A DNA stretch of 64,000 nucleotides from Denitromonas halophila (GTDB lineage: Bacteria > Pseudomonadota > Gammaproteobacteria > Burkholderiales > Rhodocyclaceae), in NCBI RefSeq assembly GCF_007625155.1, contig NZ_VMNK01000003.1, positions 248,001 to 312,000 on the forward strand. Reading direction: 5' to 3'. The number at the start of each line of letters is the position of its first letter. Within the stretch, counting starts at the first letter, position 1. Under the pieces are notes generated by a model. The model was not told the DNA's origin and ran no database searches. It was given only the letters and a program-made list of their open reading frames with translations. Positions 33,489 to 42,500 of this stretch are shown here, in pieces. The translations under genes and the position numbers were made by a program.

Positions 33489-34253
33489 CTAAATCATGTC
33501 CGGAAGGCCGACCATAACATGGCCGTCGGCCTCCAGCGCGGCGCGCAGGGCGCGGGCGGTGTCAACCGCTTCCAGATTATCGCCATGCACGCAGATGCTG
33601 TGAATCGGCGTCGGTAGCACGGTGCCATCGAGCGCGACCAAACCACCGGCGGCAAGCAGACGGCGGACATGGGCGATGCACTCGGCCGGGTCATGCAGCA
33701 CCGCACCGGGCTGGCTGCGGGGCACCAGCGTGCCACGCGGGGTGTAGGCTCGGTCGGCAAAGACTTCGAGCGCCACCGGCAAGCCGGCGCGCTCGCCGGC
33801 GGTGGCAAGCTCGGAGGTGGCAGGTGCGAGCAGGATCAGGCTGCGGTCGAAGGCGCGCACGGCGCGGGCCACCGCGTCGGCCAACATGGCGTCTTCACAG
33901 GCCATGTTGTTGAGCGCGCCATGCGGTTTGACATGGGTGATGCGGCCGCCTTCGGCCTGCGCCATGCCCGCGAGCGCGGCGATCTGGTAGATCAGCAGGG
34001 CTTCGAGCTCATCGGGCGACACGTGCATCTTGCGCCGGCCGAAGCCTTGCAGATCGGGGAAGGCCGGGTGGGCACCGAGCGTGGTGCCGCTGGCCAGCGC
34101 GGTGCGCACGGTGGTGCGCATCACCAGCGGGTCACCGGCATGGAAGCCACAGGCGATGTTGGCCGAATCGACGATGGGCAACAGGGCCTCGTCGGCCCCC
34201 ATCGACCAGGCGCCGAAGGATTCGCCGAGGTCGGCGTTGAGGTTGAGTTTCAT
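33489..34253 (-). CDS. pxpA: 5-oxoprolinase subunit A (LamB/YcsF family)
   Basis: 254 residues. The start KLNLNADLGESFGAWSMG and the motif ANIACGFHAGDP are diagnostic of PxpA, as is HVKPHGALNN in the middle. With PxpB and PxpC it forms the ATP-dependent prokaryotic 5-oxoprolinase that converts 5-oxo-L-proline to L-glutamate. The start overlaps the pxpC stop by 4 bp (ATGA). Last enzyme gene of the marR-pxpB-pxpC-pxpA operon. Confidence 0.95.
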   Translation of the reverse strand: MKLNLNADLGESFGAWSMGADEALLPIVDSANIACGFHAGDPLVMRTTVRTALASGTTLGAHPAFPDLQGFGRRKMHVSPDELEALLIYQIAALAGMAQAEGGRITHVKPHGALNNMACEDAMLADAVARAVRAFDRSLILLAPATSELATAGERAGLPVALEVFADRAYTPRGTLVPRSQPGAVLHDPAECIAHVRRLLAAGGLVALDGTVLPTPIHSICVHGDNLEAVDTARALRAALEADGHVMVGLPDMI

Positions 34254-35293
34254 GCGGCGTCTCCATCGTCGTCGCGGCCATCGATGATGCCGCTGAGCAG
34301 GTTGCGGGAATACAGCGCGTCGAGGTCGATCATGCCGTCACCGGCCAACGGCACGATGTTGCCGAGGCGCGCTTGCAGCGCCTGCTCGGCCGCGCGGGCG
34401 AGGTCTTCGGCCGCGGCGACGCTCACCGCAACAAAGCGAACCGCCTCGCCCGGCTTGCGCTCGGCCAGCCGCGCCAGATCGGCGGTGATGACGGTGGCGA
34501 TTTTCGGGTAGCCGCCGGCGGTGTGGCCGTCGGCCAGCAGCACAATGGGCTGGCCGTTGCCAGGCACCTGGATGGCGCCGGGCACGGCAGCATCCGACAC
34601 GATCTCGCGCGCGGCGGCGTCGCGATGCAGCAGCGCCTCGCCGGCCAGGCGCACGCCCATGCGGTCGGCCTCGGCGGTGACCTCGAAGGGCATGCTCAAA
34701 AAGGCCTCGATGCTCGCCGGCGCGAAGTGATCCGCCTGCGGCCCGAGCACGACACGTATCGGCCCCGCGTCGGGCGTGGGCAGCTGACGCAAATGGTGTT
34801 CCGGAGTGGGCGCCGGTTCGATCACGCTCAGACGGTCGCCCACTTGCAGCGCCCGGCCCTCCAGCCCGCCCAGCGCCGCCCGCGCATAGGTGGCGGCGCT
34901 GCCGAGCACCAAGGGGCGGGCCAGACCGAACACTGCGACCACCGCCAATCTGCCGGTGCCAGTGTGCACCACGCGCAGCGTTTCGCCGTCGGCCAGCGTG
35001 AGGCTGCGCCAGGCGACAAGCGAACGCTTGCCCTCGGCGGTGAGGTGTTCGAGCTGGGCATCGCCGGCGACGGCGAGGCGAACCGCGCCCTCGCGGGCGA
35101 CAAACTGCTGGCCCCCATCGAAGCATTCGATGGCCGGCGCCAGCGCGTCATTGCCGACCAGCGTGTTGGCGATGCGCAATAGCTGCGGCGCCAGCGTACC
35201 GGCCCAGGGCACCCCAATACGCCGCCAGCCACGACGGCCAATGTCCTGAATCGACGCCAGCGCGCCGGGCGACCGAATCTCGAGCGCGCTCAT
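34250..35293 (-). CDS. pxpC: 5-oxoprolinase subunit C (biotin-dependent carboxyltransferase-like)
   Basis: 347 residues from the ATG at 35293, which overlaps the pxpB stop (ATGA). The family signature begins LEIRSPGALASIQDIGRRGW, with GVPWAGTLAPQLLRIANTLVG next and RVVLGPQADHF in the middle. It corresponds to the KipA half of the KipI-KipA pair; in some bacteria pxpB and pxpC are fused, here they are separate. It pairs with PxpB to drive the ATP-dependent step of 5-oxoproline hydrolysis. Confidence 0.94.
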   Translation of the reverse strand: MSALEIRSPGALASIQDIGRRGWRRIGVPWAGTLAPQLLRIANTLVGNDALAPAIECFDGGQQFVAREGAVRLAVAGDAQLEHLTAEGKRSLVAWRSLTLADGETLRVVHTGTGRLAVVAVFGLARPLVLGSAATYARAALGGLEGRALQVGDRLSVIEPAPTPEHHLRQLPTPDAGPIRVVLGPQADHFAPASIEAFLSMPFEVTAEADRMGVRLAGEALLHRDAAAREIVSDAAVPGAIQVPGNGQPIVLLADGHTAGGYPKIATVITADLARLAERKPGEAVRFVAVSVAAAEDLARAAEQALQARLGNIVPLAGDGMIDLDALYSRNLLSGIIDGRDDDGDAA

Positions 35294-36039
35294 GATGTCA
35301 CCCCGGGCGGCGAGCACCACTGCTGCGGATCGAGCCGACCGGCTTTGAGTTCGGCATCGAGTCGGTCAAATTCATCGACACTGACCGGCGTGAAGCGTAC
35401 CCGGTCGCCAGCGGCCAACAGGGCCGGCGCATCGCGCGTGGCATCGAACAGTGGCACCGGGCAACGGCCGAGCAAGTGCCAGCCACCGGGGCTCTCCCAG
35501 GGGTAGATGGCGGTGAGACCGTTGGCGATGGCAATGCTGCCGGGTGGCACGCGCAGCCGGGGCTCGCTGCGGCGGGGCAGTTGCAAGGCCGCGGGTACAT
35601 CGCCCATGAAAGGAAAGCCCGGTAGAAAGCCGAGCATGTAGACCACGTATTCGGTGGTGCTGTGCGCATCGATCACGGCCTCGGGCGTCAGGCCGGCGGC
35701 GTCCGCCACGTCGGCCAGATCGGGCCCGAACGCGCCGCCGTAGCAGGCCGGCAGGCACCAGTGGCGGCCATCGCCGACCGGAGCGTGGTCGGCCGCGTCG
35801 ATCAACTCGCCCAACGCGGCTTCAAGTGTGGCGCGACGGGTCAGCAGCGGATCGTAGACGACCGTCAGCGAGCGGAAGGTGGGCACGGTCTCAATCACGC
35901 CACCGAGTTGCCCCGCGGCGCGGGCGCGTTCGATTGCCACGTCCAGCGCATTGACCCGGGCCTGCAGCGCTGGATCGATGGCGTCACCGAACTCGACCGT
36001 CAACGCGGCGTCACCGAGATCGAGAATACGCATGCTCAC
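35290..36039 (-). CDS. pxpB: 5-oxoprolinase subunit B (KipI family)
   Basis: 249 residues from a GTG overlapping the marR stop (GTGA); an ATG two codons later (36033) is the alternative. The motif LGDAALTVEFGDAIDPALQARV opens the protein, and the core GFLPGFPFMGDVPAALQLPR with YPWESPGGWHLLGRCP is the KipI/cyclophilin-like signature. With PxpA and PxpC it makes the 5-oxoprolinase complex in the cytoplasm. Overlapping starts and stops throughout show a tightly coupled operon. Confidence 0.94.
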   Translation of the reverse strand: MSMRILDLGDAALTVEFGDAIDPALQARVNALDVAIERARAAGQLGGVIETVPTFRSLTVVYDPLLTRRATLEAALGELIDAADHAPVGDGRHWCLPACYGGAFGPDLADVADAAGLTPEAVIDAHSTTEYVVYMLGFLPGFPFMGDVPAALQLPRRSEPRLRVPPGSIAIANGLTAIYPWESPGGWHLLGRCPVPLFDATRDAPALLAAGDRVRFTPVSVDEFDRLDAELKAGRLDPQQWCSPPGVTS

Positions 36040-36578
36040 AGGCTCGAGGTCGAGGCGGCGCGGGCCGCCTGATCGTAGCGCCCGGAGAGCGTGCGCAGCA
36101 GGCGGGCGAGATCGCCGATGTGCGCGTTCTCCTCGGTCGAGCCGGAGAAACCGGGCATCAGGCAGGCCTCACGCACTTGACGGTAGCGCAGGCAGGCATC
36201 ACGACCGTCGTCGGTGGCGCTGTAGAACGCCTCCTTGCCCTTGCGATGACTGGTGACCAGCTTGAGCGCGAGCAGCTTCTTGAGCGAGTAAGACACCACA
36301 TGGGTGTCTTCGACGTTGAGCACAAAGCAGATGTCGGCGAGGCGCTTGGCGCTCTCACGATGCACCACATGGTGCAGCACCAGCACATCGATGGTGGTCA
36401 TGTCCTCGAAGCCGGCGGCGGCCATGCAGCGCATCATCCAGCGCGAAAAGCCATGCCACGCCACGATCATGCCGTACTCAAACTCCGACAGCTCGGGCGA
36501 TTTGGCCGACACCAAGTGCTCTGAAGAGACGATGCGGCTCGGCGCGGGGCGGCCATCGGGGAGCAAAGTTTTTGGCAT
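36036..36578 (-). CDS. MarR-type winged-helix regulator of the 5-oxoprolinase operon
   Basis: 180 residues. The winged-helix region is ESAKRLADICFVLNVEDTHVVSYSLKKL, followed by the wing HRKGKEAFYSATDDGRDA. It is the first gene of the pxp operon and divergent from the TRAP transporter genes. The 140-bp intergenic region has a palindrome overlapping its own -10 box, so it probably autoregulates and controls both operons in response to a substrate of the pathway (inference). This is the predicted MarR group found beside TRAP or pxp genes in betaproteobacteria. Confidence 0.85.
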   Translation of the reverse strand: MPKTLLPDGRPAPSRIVSSEHLVSAKSPELSEFEYGMIVAWHGFSRWMMRCMAAAGFEDMTTIDVLVLHHVVHRESAKRLADICFVLNVEDTHVVSYSLKKLLALKLVTSHRKGKEAFYSATDDGRDACLRYRQVREACLMPGFSGSTEENAHIGDLARLLRTLSGRYDQAARAASTSSL

Positions 36579-36599
36579 GTTGTTGTCACCTCATCGATA

Positions 36600-36624
36600 T
36601 TTTGTTGACAAATTATAGACAAAA
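36600..36624. promoter_or_regulatory. Operator/promoter region shared by marR-pxp and the TRAP operon
   Basis: A perfect inverted repeat TTTTGT-N13-ACAAAA spans 36600-36624, with a smaller nested TTGT-TG-ACAA (36602-36611). On the minus strand a perfect TATAAT lies at 36617-36612, upstream of marR. TTGACA at 36605-36610 is on the plus strand but no -10 at the right distance is clear. A MarR dimer bound here would block its own promoter and could affect dctP. Confidence 0.65.
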
Positions 36625-36721
36625 CACCAAAGTTGCAAGGCCGGCAAAAAGAAAACACCCTTGTGCCGCAGCCAATAACCCCAGGCGTTCGCATGCACGA
36701 ACGCCCCGCGAGGAGACACCG

Positions 36722-37711
36722 ATGCGATCCACCCAGCCTTTCCGTTCCGCCCTGTGCGCCACCGTCGCCGCCTTCGGCCTGAGCACGGCCGCCCTGGCTC
36801 AAACCACCTGGGACATGCCCACGCCCTACCCGGCGACCAACTTTCACACCGAGAACATTCAGCAATTTGCCAATGACGTGGCCAGCGCCACCGCCGGCCA
36901 GCTGAAGATCACCGTGCATCCGGGCGGTGCGCTGTTCAAGGGGCCGGAAATCAAGCGCGCGGTGCAGGCCGGACAGGCGCAGATCGGCGAATTGCTGATC
37001 AGTTCGCTGGCCAACGAAGACGCCATGTACGCACTCGACACCGTGCCCTTTCTGGCCACCAGCTACGCCGAGTCGGCCAAGCTGTGGTCGGTCTCGCGCA
37101 GCGCGGTCGAAGCGCGTCTGGCCAAGCACGGCCTGAAGCTGCTGTTCACCGTGCCGTGGCCGCCGCAGGGCATCTACAGCAAGAGCGCCGTGGCCGCGAT
37201 GGGTGACTTCAAGAACATGAAGATCCGCTCCTACAGTCCGACCGTGGCGCGCATGATCGAACTGATGGGCGGCCAGCCGGTCACCGTGCAAGCCGCCGAT
37301 CTGACTCAGGCGCTGGCCACCGGTGTGGTGTCGGCCAACATCACCTCCTCCTCGACCGGCTACGACTCGAAGAGCTGGGAGCAGTTGTCGCACTACTACG
37401 ATGTGCAGGCCTGGCTGCCGAAAAACATGGTGTTCGTGTCGCAGAAAGTCTTTGACGGCCTGGACGCCGGCACCCGCGAGGCCTTGCTCAAGGCCGCGGC
37501 CGCCGCCGAAACCCGCGGCTGGCAGGTCTCCGAAGAGAAGACCGCGTGGTATGTCGATCAACTCAAGAAAAACGGCATGCAGGTGCTGCCGCCCAGCGAT
37601 GCCCTGCGCGCGGATCTCAAGAAGGTCGGCGACACGATGACGGCCGAATGGCTTGAGCGTGCCGGCGCCGACGGCAAGTCGGTGCTCGACGCCTACCGCG
37701 CCGCGCAGTAA
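36722..37711 (+). CDS. TRAP transporter substrate-binding protein DctP
   Basis: 329 residues, ATG at 36722 with AGGAG. Signal peptide (ALCATVAAFGLSTAALA). The DctP pattern is seen: TTWDMPTPYPATNFHTENIQ at the start of the mature protein, LYALDTVPFLA-like region, LGMKIRSYSPTVARMIELMG, and YDVQAWLPKNMVFVSQKVFD late. It binds the substrate in the periplasm and delivers it to the DctQ-DctM membrane components that follow. Divergence from the 5-oxoprolinase operon suggests an organic acid such as 5-oxoproline (inference). Confidence 0.93.
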   Translation: MRSTQPFRSALCATVAAFGLSTAALAQTTWDMPTPYPATNFHTENIQQFANDVASATAGQLKITVHPGGALFKGPEIKRAVQAGQAQIGELLISSLANEDAMYALDTVPFLATSYAESAKLWSVSRSAVEARLAKHGLKLLFTVPWPPQGIYSKSAVAAMGDFKNMKIRSYSPTVARMIELMGGQPVTVQAADLTQALATGVVSANITSSSTGYDSKSWEQLSHYYDVQAWLPKNMVFVSQKVFDGLDAGTREALLKAAAAAETRGWQVSEEKTAWYVDQLKKNGMQVLPPSDALRADLKKVGDTMTAEWLERAGADGKSVLDAYRAAQ

Positions 37712-37718
37712 GACCACG

Positions 37719-37739
37719 ACGGGGGCCATGCGCCCCCGT
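37719..37739 (+). terminator. Strong stem-loop between dctP and dctQ (attenuator)
   Basis: ACGGGGGC-CATGC-GCCCCCGT, an 8-bp perfect stem with a 5-base loop, 8 bp after the dctP stop and followed by a loosely T-rich stretch (GCTGTATTTCTT). It is probably a partial terminator or mRNA-stabilising structure that keeps the periplasmic protein more abundant than the membrane subunits. Confidence 0.7.
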
Positions 37740-37764
37740 GCTGTATTTCTTCGGGGAATTCTGC

Positions 37765-38283
37765 ATGCGTACAACGCTCGACACCCTGTACCGACTCGCT
37801 GGCGCGCTCGCCGCGGTCGGCATGATTGCCACGCTGGTGATGGTCACCACCGGCATCGTCACCCGCCCGCTGGGCATCTACCTGCGCGGCACCGACGACT
37901 ACGCCGGCTATGCCATGGCGGCCTGCGGTTTTCTGGCGCTGGCCTACACCTTCAAGCATGGCGAGCACATCCGCGTCACGCTGCTCATCGACCGCATCGG
38001 CGGCAGCGTTCAGCGCGTGCTGCAGTGGGTCGCGCTATTGATTGGCACCGGCGTGTCAGGCGCACTGGCGTGGTACAGCCTGCGTCTGGCCTGGCAGTCC
38101 CACGCCTTTGGTGACATTTCGCAGGGCGTGGACGCCACGCCGCTGTGGATTCCGCAACTGGCGCTGGCCATTGGCGCGACGGTTTTTCTCATTGCCATGC
38201 TCGACGATCTGGTGATGACCACGCTGGGCCGGCCTTGCGCCCGCCTCGCCAACGCCGGCCAAGAACCGGCGCGGATGGAGTAA
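37765..38283 (+). CDS. TRAP transporter small membrane subunit DctQ
   Basis: 172 residues from the ATG at 37765 (RTTLDTLYRLAGALAAVG). Four hydrophobic helices are visible, the second to third joined by YAGYAMAACGFLALAYTFKHGEHIR with the HGEHIR motif typical of DctQ. It pairs with the large subunit DctM encoded 4 bp downstream to move substrate across the inner membrane using the ion gradient. Confidence 0.92.
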   Translation: MRTTLDTLYRLAGALAAVGMIATLVMVTTGIVTRPLGIYLRGTDDYAGYAMAACGFLALAYTFKHGEHIRVTLLIDRIGGSVQRVLQWVALLIGTGVSGALAWYSLRLAWQSHAFGDISQGVDATPLWIPQLALAIGATVFLIAMLDDLVMTTLGRPCARLANAGQEPARME

Positions 38284-38287
38284 TCCC

Positions 38288-39586
38288 ATGGACTTGATGG
38301 TTGCCGGCCTGCTCTTGCTGGTCATGCTCGTTTTGCTGGCCAGCGGAGTGTGGATCGGCTTGTCGCTGATCGCCGTAGGCGCTCTTGGCATGTTGATGTT
38401 CACGTCGCGCGCGCCGGGCGACGGCATGGCGGTGGCGATCTGGGGCATCGGCTCGAGCTGGACGCTCACCGCCCTGCCGCTGTTCCTGTGGATGGGCGAG
38501 GTGCTGTTTCGCACCAAGCTGTCGGAGAACATGTTTCGCGGCCTGGCGCCGTGGGTCGAACGCCTGCCGGGGCGGCTGCTGCATGCCAATATTCTCGGCT
38601 GTACGCTGTTCGCCGCGGTGTCGGGCTCGTCCGCCGCCACCTGCGCTACCATCGGCAAGATCAACCTGCCCGAGCTGGAGCGTCGCGGCTACCCGACCTC
38701 GCTGGCGCTGGGCACGCTGGCCGGCGCCGGTACGCTGGGGCTGCTGATTCCGCCATCGATCATCATGATCGTGTATGGCGTGTCGGCCGATGTATCGATC
38801 GCCAAGCTATTCATCGGCGGCGTGCTGCCCGGCCTGTTGCTGGCCGGCCTGTTCATGGGCTGGGTGATCGTCTGGTCGCTGCTCAACCCCGACAAGATCC
38901 CCGCCGGCGAAGGCCGCACCGCCTTCATCGACAAGCTGCGCGCGTCCTGGGGCCTGATGCCGGTGGTACTGCTGATCGGCGCGGTGCTCGGCTCGATCTA
39001 CACCGGCGTGGCCACCGCCACCGAGGCGGCGGCGCTGGGCGTGATCGGCGCCTTCATCATCGCCGCCGCGCAAGGCTCGCTCACCCGCGAGAGCTTTTTT
39101 GCCAGCCTGATGGGCGCCACCCGCCTGTACTGCATGATCGGGCTCATCCTCGGCGGATCGGCCTTTCTGACGCTGGCCATGGGCTACATCGGGCTGCCGC
39201 GCCATCTGGCGGAGTGGATCTCGGGGCTGGGGCTGTCGACGGGCTGGCTGCTGGTGGCGCTGACCGTTTTCTTCATCCTGCTCGGCTGCTTTCTCGATGG
39301 TATTTCGGTGGTGGTGCTGACCATGGCCGTGCTGCTGCCGACCATCCAGACGGCCGGCATCGATCCGCTGTGGTTCGGCGTGTTCGTGGTGGTGGTGGTG
39401 GAGATGGCACAGATCACGCCGCCGGTGGGCTTCAACCTGTTCGTGCTGCAAGCCATGACCGGGCGGCAGATCACCGAGGTGGCGCGCTACGCCCTGCCTT
39501 ACTTCCTGCTGATGTGCGCAGCCGTGATCTGCCTCTACACCTTCCCCGGTCTGGTGACCTGGCTGCCGGGCAAAATGATCGGCTGA
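38288..39586 (+). CDS. TRAP transporter large membrane subunit DctM
   Basis: 432 residues with about 12 hydrophobic helices. DctM hallmarks are SGSSAATCATIGKINLPELE, the LLIPPSIIMIVYGVSADVSI region, and VVVVEMAQITPPVGFNLFVL near the C terminus. It is the ion-coupled transport channel of the TRAP system. The gene ends 12 bp before the convergent end of the hybrid kinase. Confidence 0.94.
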   Translation: MDLMVAGLLLLVMLVLLASGVWIGLSLIAVGALGMLMFTSRAPGDGMAVAIWGIGSSWTLTALPLFLWMGEVLFRTKLSENMFRGLAPWVERLPGRLLHANILGCTLFAAVSGSSAATCATIGKINLPELERRGYPTSLALGTLAGAGTLGLLIPPSIIMIVYGVSADVSIAKLFIGGVLPGLLLAGLFMGWVIVWSLLNPDKIPAGEGRTAFIDKLRASWGLMPVVLLIGAVLGSIYTGVATATEAAALGVIGAFIIAAAQGSLTRESFFASLMGATRLYCMIGLILGGSAFLTLAMGYIGLPRHLAEWISGLGLSTGWLLVALTVFFILLGCFLDGISVVVLTMAVLLPTIQTAGIDPLWFGVFVVVVVEMAQITPPVGFNLFVLQAMTGRQITEVARYALPYFLLMCAAVICLYTFPGLVTWLPGKMIG

Positions 39587-39598
39587 TCAGGGCGGCCC

Positions 39599-42500
39599 TC
39601 AGAGGTCGGCGCGAGGCGAGGCGCCGGGCAAGGGCGTCGCCCGGATCGCCGTCACCAGGGCGGCAATGGATTGCGCGAGCGCATCGAGAGTTTCGGCATC
39701 GGGCGCACGGCCTTGCGCCGCCAGGGCTTCGATCGCGGCGGCCTGATCCGCCAGGGCATCGGCGCCCAGGCTGCCTGCCGCACCGCGCAGGGTATGCATC
39801 AACCGCGCGGCGCCGATCAGGTCGCCCTCGGCCACACGGGCACGCAACTGCGTGCCGCAGTCGCCATGCTGGCGCTCGAACAAAGCGAGCATGCGCGCAT
39901 ACAGCGCGGGCTTGCCCATCATCCGCAACAGACCGGCCTCGACGTTGAGCCCAGCGATGTCAGGGAAGCCGCGCTCAGGCGTGGGTGCCGGCGCGGCATC
40001 CGGTATCTGCGCACGGCCGGCCCAGCGGGCCAGCGTGGCAAGAAACAAGGGCGGATCAACCGGCTTGGCGAGATGATCGTTCATGCCGGCCGCGAGACAC
40101 TGCGCCCGCTCATCGGCCATGGCGTGTGCGGTCATGGCAATGATCGGCAGCGCGGCAAAGCGCGCATCGGCGCGAATCTGACGCGTGGCTTCAAGGCCAT
40201 CCATCTCCGGCATCTGAACGTCCATGAGCACTACGTCGATGGGCGGCGCGTCGGCGCGCATCACGCGATCGACCGCTTCACGCCCGGTGCCGGCGGTGTC
40301 GACCAGCACGCCCTGCTCGGCCAGCAGGGTTTCGGCGATCAGCAAATTCACCAGATTGTCCTCGGCCACCAGCACACGCAAGCCAGTGAGGTCCGGGGCG
40401 GCGGCGGGCGACACCCGGGGGGTTCGCGCAACGTCGCCGGCGGCACCGACGCCGAGTTCCACGTCGAACAAGAAAGTGCTGCCCTGGCCCGGCTCACTAT
40501 GCACGACCACGTCGCCACCCATCAGCCGCACCAGCTGGCGACAGATCGACAGGCCGAGCCCGGTGCCGCCGAATTTGCGGGTGGTGGAATCGTCGGCCTG
40601 GGCAAAGGGCTGAAACAAGCCCTCGATCTGACTCGGCGTGAGCCCCACGCCGGTATCGCGCACCGCAAACTGCAAGCGCACACGCGCGTTTCTGGGCGGA
40701 TCGGCGCGCACGGTGACCGCCACCTCGCCACGCTCGGTAAACTTGATCGCATTGCCCACCAGGTTGACCAACACCTGCCCCAGACGCATGCCGTCGCCGA
40801 CCAGCGTATTGGGCACGCTGGGCGAGACGGACAGCTGCACCGCCAGCTGCTTGGCGCGCGCCTGCTCGCCGAACAAGGCCATCAACTGTGCCAGCACCTC
40901 GTTCAGCCTGAACACCGACTGCTCCAGCGACAGGCCCCCCGCCTCGATGCGTGACACATCCAATACGTCGTTGATCACCCCGAGCAGCGCGGTGCCGGCC
41001 TGGTGGATCTTGCTCACATAGTCGCGCTGGGCGGGCTGCAGATCACCGCCCAAACACAGGTGAGACAGCCCGATGATGGCGTTCATCGGGGTGCGGATTT
41101 CGTGGCTCATGTTGGCCAGGAAGCGACTCTTGGCCTGCGTCGCGGCCTCGGCCGCCAGCTTGGCCTCGCGCAAGGCCGCGTCCGCCGCACGCCGTGCCGA
41201 CACGTCTTCGAGCACCCAGATGCCGTGACTGATCTGGCCATCGCGCTCGGCCAGGCCGCTCATCGCCAGACTGACCCACACCGAGGTGCCGTCACGACGG
41301 CGCAGCCGGCATTCGCCGCGCCACTCCTCACCCACCGACACGGCCTGCCATGCCTCGGCTTCGACGTCGCAGGGCTGATCTTCGACGCACTGAACCAAGG
41401 GCAAGCCAGTGGCGACTTCGTCCACCGTGTAGCCGGTGACTTGGGTGAAGTGCGGGTTGACGTATTCGAGCGGGCCCGTGCGCCGGGCGATGACCACCAT
41501 TACCGGGCTGTGCTCGACCGCCAGCGACAGCTTGCGCAACTGGCGCGCGGCGGCGCGGCGCTCGGTAATGTCGTAGGTCCAGCTCAGCACCACGGGCTGG
41601 CCACCAAACACGCCGCGCTCCATGCTCAGCAGCACCCAGTAGATGCTGCCGTCGGCGCGGCGCAGCGCCACCTCGCGGTCGCGTACCACCTCGCCCGCAT
41701 CGAGCGCCGCCAGCGCCGCGCGCCGCTGCGCCGGATCAACATAGCGCTCGAGCACCGGCGTCTGCATGAACGCTTCGCGCGAAAACCCGGCCAGCGCGCA
41801 AGCGCGCCAGTTGGCGAACACCGGCACGCTGCCTTCGCTGGTCAGCACCACGCCAATCGGGCTGGATTCGAGGATCCGGCTCAATTGCGCCTCGGCGTCC
41901 CGGGCGCGGCGTTCGGCCGCCTTGGTGTCTGAAATATCGACCACCACCCCGAGCAGGCCGCCGGGCTGGCCGTCCGCCAGCCGGAAACCCTGCACCCAGT
42001 ACAAGGTGTCGTGGCGCAAACCATCGGCCATAACAATGACCTGCTCGCGGGCCCGCGAGGCGCTGGTCGCGATCAGGCGCATGTCCTCGGCGTGAATCGC
42101 CTTCCGCTCGACCGGCGAAAAGATGTCCAGCTCGACGATCGTCTTGCCGCGCAAGGCCTCGCGGCGCACGCCAAAACTGTCTTCGAAGGCGCGGTTGCAC
42201 CCCAGAAAGCGCGCATCCGGCCCCTTGTAAAACACCGGGTTGGGGAGCGTGTCGAGCAGGACTTCAACAAACAGCAGTTGGTCAGCCAGTTCGGCTTGTT
42301 TGCCGGCCAACTCGCGTGTGCGCTCGGCCACCTTGTCTTCGAGCGCGTCGCGGGCCGTGGCCAGACGCCGGGTGGCATCCTCCAGCAAGACCCGCATCGC
42401 CCCCTGGCTGTCGACCAGTGCGGCCATTTCGCGCCAGTGGCCTTCAATCGGCGGCCCGGGCGCCAGGTCAAGCTGACCGATCCGCTCGCTCTGCGCCACC

